A DNA stretch of 12,774 nucleotides from CAYLQA01 sp964385695. GTDB taxonomy: Bacteria; Desulfobacterota; Desulfobulbia; Desulfobulbales; Desulfurivibrionaceae. This document shows positions 7,647-12,667 of this stretch, in pieces. The notes below the pieces were generated by a model that saw only the letters and a list, made by a program, of their open reading frames with translations, searched no databases and was not told the origin of the DNA. Positions within the stretch are counted from its first letter, which is position 1. The number at the start of each line of letters is the position of its first letter. The position numbers and the translations under genes are program-made. The DNA is taken from contig CAYLQA010000067.1 in assembly GCA_964385695.1 (NCBI GenBank), positions 1 through 12,774 on the forward strand, given 5' to 3'.

Positions 7647-7674
7647 GCGCGCCTCAACGTACACTTCCTTTATT

Positions 7675-7751
7675 TATGGGCACTTCCAGGGGAATCTTAT
7701 GGCCCAATATGCTTCTTCGGGACACAAAAAGCCCACATTGCGGCCCACATT
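7675..7751. repeat. Short repeats beside the att core (candidate integrase arm sites)
   Basis: GGCCCAATAT (7701-7710), AGCCCACATT (7730-7739) and GGCCCACATT (7742-7751) are near-identical direct repeats. TATGGGCACT (7675-7684) is a partial inverted copy. They lie 30-105 bp inside the element from the tRNA-derived core. That is where the arm-binding domain of a tyrosine integrase, or a directionality factor, often binds. No protein-coding sequence occurs between 7647 and 7797. Confidence 0.4.
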
Positions 7752-7797
7752 TTGCTGGAAGGGCGAGGGGGGCTTGAAGTCGCCTAGATAGAGTTGT

Positions 7798-8088
7798 TCA
7801 GTGGTCACTGACAAGCTTTATCTCTAAATGACAGCCTAGAGCCTGAGCGTATTTCTTAAGTGTGGCAATCGAAGGGGAGTGCTTGCCACTGCTCAGGGAA
7901 GATTCAAGCCTTGTGATAGATGGGGCTTTGGTTCCCATTTTTTCAGCGATTTCGGCCTGACTCAACCCTGCCTTTTGGCGAGCGTGAAGAAGTTCACGGA
8001 GTAATGTGAATTCAGGCTCAAGGGCATCATATTCTGCCTTTACACTCTTTCTGCTTAATGCTTTTTCTTTGAGCTTAGAATGTGTCAT
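7798..8088 (-). CDS. higA: HigA-type antitoxin with XRE helix-turn-helix
   Basis: 96 residues. The XRE/Cro-type helix-turn-helix is at about 35-88 (GLSQAEIAEKMGTKAPSITRLES, recognition region 43-61). It should neutralise the HigB-like protein encoded just upstream and repress the shared promoter. The ATG at 8088 has AGGTG at seven bases' distance, within the end of the toxin gene. The two genes overlap by 14 bp, consistent with translational coupling. Toxin-first order is characteristic of higBA. The family assignment is firm; activity against the paired toxin is inferred from position. It is the last gene before the attachment region. Confidence 0.88.
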   Translation of the reverse strand: MTHSKLKEKALSRKSVKAEYDALEPEFTLLRELLHARQKAGLSQAEIAEKMGTKAPSITRLESSLSSGKHSPSIATLKKYAQALGCHLEIKLVSDH

Positions 8089-8410
8089 TTTTCATCACCT
8101 CGCCCATTCGAGTTTTTGCGATTTTTATCTCTTTCTTCGGCGTTTTCTGAGATTTTTTTATAAACGAGTGAAGCATAATTATTTTTTTGCCAATCTTTGT
8201 GCAAAAGAAGACTCTTGCTATTCCTTCCTGACTTTTTACCCGTAACTCAAACAGACCGTTTTCAATGGCCTTGGTATGCGGCAAACCAAGATTAGAACCG
8301 AATTCAATCATCAGATCCGTTAGGCGAAGATACCTTGCAAGTAGTCCGTCTGGAAGATTGAGGATTTCGTCCTCTAGCTTTGGACTGTAGTATTTGATTT
8401 GCCATTCCAT
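8075..8410 (-). CDS. higB: HigB/RelE-superfamily toxin (phage-derived Gp49-like)
   Basis: 111 residues of the HigB/Gp49 branch of RelE-type toxins, which cleave mRNA on the ribosome. Typical features are the N-terminus MEWQIKYYSPKLEDEILNLP, the central GLFELRVKSQEGIARVFF strand pair, and the IIMLHSFIKKSQKTPKKEI segment with its basic residues near the C-terminus. It appears intact. The ATG at 8410 fits the family start but lies only seven bases after the -10 box and has no usable Shine-Dalgarno, so the message may be leaderless. That would keep toxin translation low. The antitoxin gene overlaps its last 14 bp. Confidence 0.88.
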   Translation of the reverse strand: MEWQIKYYSPKLEDEILNLPDGLLARYLRLTDLMIEFGSNLGLPHTKAIENGLFELRVKSQEGIARVFFCTKIGKKIIMLHSFIKKSQKTPKKEIKIAKTRMGEVMKNDTF

Positions 8411-8416
8411 ACCTAG

Positions 8417-8445
8417 AAGATAACAAATATGTTACTGTCTGGCAA
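8417..8445 (-). promoter_or_regulatory. higBA promoter
   Basis: On the minus strand, TTGCCA (8445-8440), exactly 17 bp, then TATCTT (8422-8417): five of six and four of six consensus matches. The predicted start is at about 8410, which is the first base of the higB start codon. The adjacent inverted repeat at 8421-8434 overlaps the -10 box and spacer. Confidence 0.65.
8421..8434. promoter_or_regulatory. Inverted repeat, probable HigA operator
   Basis: TAACA-AATA-TGTTA is a perfect inverted repeat with five-base arms, placed over the -10 box and spacer of the higBA promoter. Antitoxins with this fold bind such sites to repress their own operon. Assignment rests on position and symmetry. Confidence 0.55.
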
Positions 8446-8727
8446 GGCTGAGTATGTCGAATTTGGGAAGTGGTGAGGCGAGAAGTATAATAAGTTTTTG
8501 GGAATTGGTTATCGCTTAGCAGGCGAAGCGAAGCAACATAGAGATCTATATGGATACAAGGATTTTCAGCAGCCGCAGCAGTTTCTCCAATCTCTTCTAA
8601 TCTTCCAAAATCTGAGATTATCGTACCAAAATGAAAAAGGGGTACACTGAGGGGTACGTTTTCTAGATTAGCTAGGAAATAAATCCGTCCCCTTTTCCTG
8701 CAGTTGTCTAAGTTGAGAAAAAAGTGA

Positions 8728-10497
8728 CTACAACCATTCCTCAATGTCTGAATTATTCACTCTATCCTTTCTCAATTTCAATTCTGCTGCCAGCCACTCA
8801 ACAAACAGAATCCTTCTTCTAGCAATTTCTAAAATGCCAAGATGCTCCAGCAGTTCCTGATTTTTAGGTGTGCAGAAATCTTCTGCATTAATGCGTTTTG
8901 TTGATTTATCATAACCAAATTTCTCCACATATGCCTTTTTAGTCATGAGCCCAAATTTAATTTTTTTCTTAGCAAACTTAGCATAGGCTTTTTCTATAAA
9001 AACCTGAAATTCCCATAAATATGTATTGGTTGACAATGTATAATTGGGTGTACCGCCAACTCGCCCCCCCCTCCAACTCAAGCATACTCCTGACCCCCAA
9101 GCTTGGAGCATTTTTTCTGGTGACTCTGTGTGCATAAGGAGCTTATCAACCATTGGTGCTACAAACTCTTTCTCAACGACACTTTGATTCATCTCAAAGG
9201 CCAGTGTTAAAGCACTATCAAACATACCATTATTTAAATACCGTAAATAAAGTTGTAACTTTTTTTCAACTGGAAACTGAACTAGAAATAACGCGGCAAA
9301 ATACTCTTGAAAACTTCTATGATTGTACTTGAGCCGTTTTCCATCGTTAAGCAAAATACAAACTGACTGCAACAAATCTTCTTTATACTTCTGTGGGTTT
9401 AAGTTGTTTATATTCGTCGTCTGCTTTGCCTTACGAATATAACTCATCAACTCTGTGTTAGAGAATGAAACTTTCCCTCGAATATAGCTTGAAGCAGAAA
9501 CACATGCCAATATATCCCTAAAATCATCAATTGGAAGGTTGCATTTAAAATCTCTCTTATACAAACCCTTTGAAGCATCATGCTTGTAAAACAGTGTGTC
9601 AAATGCCTGCTCGTAAAATATATGCATTTTACTTGGTATTTCTGCGATATCAGCATATGTCATCAGCATGATAGTTAGCAACAGTGGGTTCGACAGGAAA
9701 TCTTGATGCTTTTCAAACAAATGAGATTTGAGTTTATCAAGAAAAGATTTCTTTACTTTTTCATCATACCTCAACCTACCGACTAAGCTCATAGCTTGCT
9801 CTAAATTTAGACTTTGAACCTTGTAAACTTCTAAATTTGGCAGATATTCTATCTGCTCACTATCACTTGGCCTTGTTGTAATAAGTATTGAAGATTTCTG
9901 AAAACCAGCAACAAGAACCCTCAATTCACTGCTAATTTCTTTCTTTTTAGATGTGTTTAGCTCGTCAAAGCCATCAAGAATGAGGGTAAATTTTCCTTTT
10001 TCGACAAGCTCAACAATTGTTTCACGAGATATTGACATTTTATATCCACGAAACTCATGCTGCAGGTGGTCAATTATTCCTCTGTCAGTATCGTTCAGAT
10101 GCCGCAACTCAACAATGAGAGGAATACTTTCTTTTGAGCCTAGCAACTTTATGAAAGTTGACTTTGCGAAAAACGACTTGCCAGCACCAGCGGTGGCTGT
10201 AACAAGTATATTTTTACCACCAAGAAGCTCACCCAAAAGGTGTTCACTGTCGACCTCTTTTGAGTATCGCTTGAATCTTGTTGTCACATAGATTTCACTC
10301 AATAATACGGGCTGATCCTTATACAATAAGGTTTTTGTCTTTTTATGTTTCTCATGAGAGCCTTTGATATACTCCTTAAAAGATGAAAAGTTTTTTTGCC
10401 AAAAGCTCAGTATTTCTCCAGACAAACGGTTCGTAACATTTTTAATTTGCTGGTTGATCACTGCTGCAGTTATTGCTACGAGCTCAGATTTTTCCAT
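8728..10497 (-). CDS. NACHT-domain STAND NTPase, likely anti-phage defence protein
   Basis: 589 residues from the ATG at 10497, which has AGGTGA five bases before it; a GTG at 10506 would add three. Numbering below is from the GTG. Residues 1-90 are helical and unrecognised. The NACHT core has Walker A TATAGAGKS (103-111, Lys110), Walker B LILDGFDEL (175-183) with the double-acidic DGFDE of NACHT proteins, sensor ILITTRP (207-213), FLSNPLLLTIML (270-281) and HRSFQEYFAALFL (396-408). About 180 C-terminal residues match nothing I know and contain no leucine-rich, TPR or WD repeats. Bacterial NACHT proteins act as phage sensors that trigger cell death or dormancy. No separate effector is recognised. 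Codon use is AT-rich, unlike the chromosome. The protease gene lies 63 bp upstream on the same strand. Confidence 0.9.
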   Translation of the reverse strand: MEKSELVAITAAVINQQIKNVTNRLSGEILSFWQKNFSSFKEYIKGSHEKHKKTKTLLYKDQPVLLSEIYVTTRFKRYSKEVDSEHLLGELLGGKNILVTATAGAGKSFFAKSTFIKLLGSKESIPLIVELRHLNDTDRGIIDHLQHEFRGYKMSISRETIVELVEKGKFTLILDGFDELNTSKKKEISSELRVLVAGFQKSSILITTRPSDSEQIEYLPNLEVYKVQSLNLEQAMSLVGRLRYDEKVKKSFLDKLKSHLFEKHQDFLSNPLLLTIMLMTYADIAEIPSKMHIFYEQAFDTLFYKHDASKGLYKRDFKCNLPIDDFRDILACVSASSYIRGKVSFSNTELMSYIRKAKQTTNINNLNPQKYKEDLLQSVCILLNDGKRLKYNHRSFQEYFAALFLVQFPVEKKLQLYLRYLNNGMFDSALTLAFEMNQSVVEKEFVAPMVDKLLMHTESPEKMLQAWGSGVCLSWRGGRVGGTPNYTLSTNTYLWEFQVFIEKAYAKFAKKKIKFGLMTKKAYVEKFGYDKSTKRINAEDFCTPKNQELLEHLGILEIARRRILFVEWLAAELKLRKDRVNNSDIEEWL

Positions 10498-10560
10498 TTT
10501 ATTCACCTGTTTAAACTTCTTAAGATGTAAATTTACTAAAAACTAGACAATCTGTTGTTC

Positions 10561-11307
10561 TTAAAACCACTTTATGACATTTCGTTTTGTGTCAATTTGG
10601 AAAGGGTGGTCTTTAAGAAAACTCATCCCCAGCAAACCTTTGTCTCTGCTGTTGTGGTTTGCCTGTTTTATCTCAGCTACTGTGAAATTTTTCACAGTGT
10701 GTGGCCCGACTTTCATATATTCGACTTGTGACAGTTTGGTAGGGACAATGCTGCCATCCGCTATCCGTGACTTGCTGTGTCTAAATGGTATGGTGCGCAG
10801 GTGCCTGGCAATACTGTCATGAATAACCGTATTGTGTGCCCCTGTGTCAAATGTCATTAACACCGTTATCTTTCGCCCTTTGTTGAAAAGGGTAACAGGA
10901 ATAAGCAGGTTGTTCCCCTGCCCCTGAACGGGTGTTTCACTTGGGTGCGGATTAAGTTCTGCAAGAACCTCAAGAGTTTCATTGTTTTCCGGATAATCGA
11001 CATTAGAGAAATGGATTTTCCCCTCTGTATCTGTCCATGTGTATATTTTAGCTTTTTCCTGCTTGGGTGACCTTGAGGGGGATGACATCACCTTGCGAAT
11101 TTCATGCTGGCGCTGCGTTTCGATAGCCCGCTTGGTGAGTTGAGCTTTGATACTCCTCTGTACTTCTTCTTGCTTAATCCTTGCTCGGCCCTCCGAAGAT
11201 AGGTGGTTGGCAAGATGTTGTATGTATGGCCACCCCCCCTGCGAATAAGCGTGGAAACAAAGCGCTAGGATAAGTGCTGTTAAAACCCCGTATATTCCTT
11301 TCCGCAT
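10561..11307 (-). CDS. Exported retropepsin-like aspartic protease with DUF4124 segment
   Basis: 248 residues. An N-terminal hydrophobic stretch (about 5-20) is a signal peptide or membrane anchor; Cys17 lacks a proper lipobox. A charged helical region follows (40-85). IYTWTDTEGKIHFSNV at 88-103 is a DUF4124-type motif. A single-lobe clan AA protease follows, with active-site DTGA at 154-157 (FDTGAHNTVI), the flap-like RIADGSIVPT and GLLGMSFL at 224-231. Such one-lobe proteases work as dimers. The substrate is unknown and would lie in the periplasm or at the membrane. It has its own promoter and stands 63 bp before the NACHT gene on the same strand, so both may be co-transcribed. Proteins of this architecture also occur as ordinary chromosomal genes, so a defence role is not implied by family alone. 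Confidence 0.83.
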   Translation of the reverse strand: MRKGIYGVLTALILALCFHAYSQGGWPYIQHLANHLSSEGRARIKQEEVQRSIKAQLTKRAIETQRQHEIRKVMSSPSRSPKQEKAKIYTWTDTEGKIHFSNVDYPENNETLEVLAELNPHPSETPVQGQGNNLLIPVTLFNKGRKITVLMTFDTGAHNTVIHDSIARHLRTIPFRHSKSRIADGSIVPTKLSQVEYMKVGPHTVKNFTVAEIKQANHNSRDKGLLGMSFLKDHPFQIDTKRNVIKWF

Positions 11308-11345
11308 TACTTACTTCTCTGTATTTTGCTTAATGACATTAAAGA

Positions 11346-11374
11346 GTTACACAATATTTTTCCATGCAAGTCAA
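11346..11374 (-). promoter_or_regulatory. Promoter of the protease (and perhaps NACHT) gene
   Basis: On the minus strand, TTGACT (11374-11369), 17 bp, then TGTAAC (11351-11346). The predicted start is about 11340, leaving a leader of roughly 33 nt before the ATG at 11307. No separate convincing promoter is seen in the 63 bp before the NACHT gene, so the two genes probably share this one. Confidence 0.55.
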
Positions 11375-11515
11375 CCCCTAAAAAATACGGGTTTCAGCGC
11401 AAAATGGGCGCGAAGGAATCCCTTTAGTGTTTAAGTGGTGTCAAATTATTGCTAGGTAGCCTTGAAAATTCTTAGATTTACTGAGGAGTTGCCCTTATTG
11501 CAGGGCATTTTATCG

Positions 11516-11950
11516 CTATGATACTTTCCGCCGGGAATTACTGTCTTGAGCCACGGTGGGCTTAGATTTTTTTAACCATTCCGCAAACTCAGGAATACTC
11601 ACAGCGCAATCAACGGTAAAATCAGAAAAAAAGTTAGGATTCTTATGGGATTCTTCCTTGATCCACTCAGCAAGTTTACCTTGGAAAAGCTTGTCCTCCA
11701 GAGAGTTACAATCGGCAGGTGACTTTGGGCCAGTGCCAGTTAGTATCCAGTCAGTAAATAGGTTGTACTCCTGGGCGATATTAAAAGCCCACTCTACAGG
11801 GAAAACTCCCTCCTTCTTTCTTTTTGAAACGTTTTGCTGAGAAGTTCCAACAATTTTAGCTAGTTGGGACATATTTTTAATGTTGGTATCAGACAAAACT
11901 CGCTCCCAAACATCACCAAATACAACTTTTATTGTTTTTTTGCTTGACAT
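11516..11950 (-). CDS. CI-type phage repressor without peptidase domain
   Basis: 144 residues. The N-terminal 75 residues match the bacteriophage CI-repressor helix-turn-helix family: FGDVWERVLSDTNIKNMSQLAK, then SQQNVSKRKKEG as recognition helix (about 36-47), then FPVEWAFNIAQEY...DWILTGTGP. The C-terminal half is short and has no S24/LexA-like Ser-Lys protease. The repressor therefore cannot be inactivated by RecA-driven self-cleavage; another route, such as an antirepressor, would be needed. It is transcribed away from the small phage-like genes, the usual lysogeny-switch layout. Inverted repeats at 11963-11980 and 12030-12059 lie between. No strong Shine-Dalgarno precedes the ATG at 11950. 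Confidence 0.85.
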   Translation of the reverse strand: MSSKKTIKVVFGDVWERVLSDTNIKNMSQLAKIVGTSQQNVSKRKKEGVFPVEWAFNIAQEYNLFTDWILTGTGPKSPADCNSLEDKLFQGKLAEWIKEESHKNPNFFSDFTVDCAVSIPEFAEWLKKSKPTVAQDSNSRRKVS

Positions 11951-11962
11951 GGCACAACAAAT

Positions 11963-11980
11963 ATTGTGATTATTAACAAT
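11963..11980. promoter_or_regulatory. Imperfect palindrome before the repressor gene
   Basis: ATTGTGATT/ATTAACAAT: seven of nine positions are symmetric. It starts 13 bp from the repressor start codon, where an autoregulatory site would sit. The surrounding 11955-11990 is very AT-rich. The half-site differs from that of the 12030-12059 cluster, so two different proteins may bind. Confidence 0.4.
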
Positions 11981-12024
11981 AAATATTTACCCTTGCCTCG
12001 GGTAAGCTCAAATTTTTAACCATA

Positions 12025-12053
12025 TTACAACATTTGGTAACCAAAAGTACACT
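12025..12053 (+). promoter_or_regulatory. Candidate rightward promoter of the phage small-gene operon
   Basis: TTACAA (12025-12030), 17 bp, TACACT (12048-12053). The -35 is poor and the -10 fair. It is proposed mainly because the operator-like half-sites cover it exactly and the first gene begins 38 bp downstream with a strong AGGAGGGG. Confidence 0.3.
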
Positions 12054-12059
12054 TTTGGT
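12030..12059. promoter_or_regulatory. Three-half-site operator in the switch region
   Basis: Three copies of a nine-base half-site lie in alternating orientation: ACATTTGGT (12030-12038), inverted ACCAAAAGT (12040-12048) and ACTTTTGGT (12051-12059). The second and third form a perfect inverted repeat with a two-base spacer; the first and second are an inverted pair with one mismatch and a one-base spacer. Placement between the divergent repressor and the phage-like operon suggests a repressor operator. Confidence 0.55.
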
Positions 12060-12091
12060 GTGCGTGTACTGAACCAGCAGGAGGGGAACTC

Positions 12092-12337
12092 ATGCAAAAG
12101 AACGGCTTTTATCTAAAAGGCACAGTCCACAACGTGTTCACCAAGCAAACACAGAAAGGCAAAACCATGTACGCCTACAAGGTCCTAACGGACTCTGACC
12201 TTAAAACGGTCAAGAGTATGAAGAACGGACTCAAGGCGGGTGACGATTTTTTGTCTTACTGCTCCATCAAACCCTATGTCTCCAAATCCGGTGTCCCTGG
12301 CCTTGAAATCTGGGAAAACGACCGGATCAAAGCATAA
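12092..12337 (+). CDS. Small basic protein, probable ssDNA-binding protein (inovirus gene V-like position)
   Basis: 81 residues. It has AGGAGGGG seven bases before its ATG, an excellent ribosome-binding site. The sequence alternates short beta-like stretches with basic turns (FYLKGTVHNVFTKQTQKGK, then TMYAYKVLT, then SKSGVPGLEIWEND), compatible with a small OB fold. No signal peptide or membrane span is seen. Gene V proteins of filamentous phages coat the single-stranded genome, are 78-87 residues long, and are encoded directly before the minor coat genes VII and IX, as here. The match is by size, fold impression and gene order; I do not recognise the family by sequence, so the function is an inference. 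Confidence 0.65.
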   Translation: MQKNGFYLKGTVHNVFTKQTQKGKTMYAYKVLTDSDLKTVKSMKNGLKAGDDFLSYCSIKPYVSKSGVPGLEIWENDRIKA

Positions 12338-12374
12338 CACTCAATACCCTTATCTCATCCCAGAGGGGGACTCT

Positions 12375-12410
12375 ATGTGGGAAAGGATGACAGGTGTAAG
12401 TGATGCTTGA
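12375..12410 (+). CDS. Possible 11-codon leader peptide
   Basis: ATG at 12375 is preceded by GAGGGGGA at a good distance and runs MWERMTGVSDA to TGA at 12408. It overlaps the start of the 49-codon gene at 12403 in another frame, so ribosomes ending here could restart there. It may be a coupling device, or a chance ORF beside a purine run. Confidence 0.25.
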   Translation: MWERMTGVSDA

Positions 12411-12552
12411 TTTCAATGACGGTGTTGTCTTTGCAGTTTGGGACATTATCACCGGAGATCCGGTTTTTAATTACTACTTCACAGTGGTTTCTGTTTTCGC
12501 TGTCTTCGGGATCACCGTGGCCCAGGTTGCCAAGGTTATCTCAAGATCATAG
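12403..12552 (+). CDS. 49-aa single-span membrane protein (inovirus minor coat-like)
   Basis: 49 residues. The acidic, polar N-terminal half (MLDFNDGVVFAVWD...GDP) is followed by one hydrophobic span at about 24-44 (YYFTVVSVFAVFGITVAQVA) and a basic end, KVISRS. There is no signal peptide. AGGTG lies six bases before the ATG. This negative-outside, positive-inside single-span layout is that of filamentous-phage virion proteins stored in the inner membrane before assembly. It occupies the gene VII slot, though it is longer than the 33-residue Ff pVII. The sequence itself is not recognised. Confidence 0.65.
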   Translation: MLDFNDGVVFAVWDIITGDPVFNYYFTVVSVFAVFGITVAQVAKVISRS

Positions 12553-12560
12553 GGGGGATT

Positions 12561-12656
12561 ATGACACCGGAAGAAATTCAAATGTTTTTATCCGGCTTTG
12601 CCGGGATCATGGCGGCAACCATGCTCTGGTTCCCCATAATCAAAGCTTCAACTTGA
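12561..12656 (+). CDS. 31-aa single-span membrane protein (inovirus pIX-like position)
   Basis: 31 residues, eight bases after the previous gene, with AGGGGGGA immediately upstream of its ATG. The N-terminus is acidic (MTPEEIQ), then a hydrophobic helix of about 20 residues (FLSGFAGIMAATMLWFPII) and a short basic tail. The length is almost that of Ff pVII (33) and pIX (32). The strong ribosome-binding site, tight packing and coat-like polarity argue for a real gene despite its size. Function is inferred from position. Confidence 0.6.
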   Translation: MTPEEIQMFLSGFAGIMAATMLWFPIIKAST

Positions 12657-12667
12657 TGAGCGGTTAA

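Larger units (their letters stand above)
8411..8727. other. Gene-free stretch between higBA and the NACHT gene
   Basis: It holds the higBA promoter and operator (8417-8445). Two copies of GGGGTAC lie at 8639-8645 and 8651-8657, spaced 12 bp. At 8677-8696 is the motif AAATAAATCCGTCCCCTTTT, whose complement GGGGACGGATTTATTT resembles a short sequence recurring between genes in many bacteria. A 146-codon minus-strand frame covering 8304-8744 overlaps the toxin gene and looks non-coding. No clear terminator follows the NACHT gene. Confidence 0.5.

Noticed and set aside
7403..7657. 84-codon minus-strand frame containing RHGFESRWGRH
   Set aside because: That peptide is the translation of the tRNA T arm and acceptor end; the frame spans the tRNA fragment and its terminator.
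7602..7680. Complete tRNA-Glu gene
   Set aside because: The 5' anticodon strand does not pair with the 3' strand and no D arm or 5' acceptor strand is present within the next 80 bases.
8639..8657. Two GGGGTAC copies as replication iterons
   Set aside because: Only two copies and no replication initiator nearby.
8304..8744. 146-codon minus-strand frame between NACHT and toxin genes
   Set aside because: Overlaps the toxin gene in another frame by over 100 bases, covers its promoter, and has no recognisable domain.
10574..10822. 82-codon plus-strand frame within the protease gene
   Set aside because: Antisense to the well-supported retropepsin; no independent signal.
11490..11511. Hairpin TGCCCT/AGGGCA followed by TTTT as a terminator
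   Set aside because: The T-run suits rightward transcripts, but no gene to the left is transcribed rightward into it; the stem is only six pairs.
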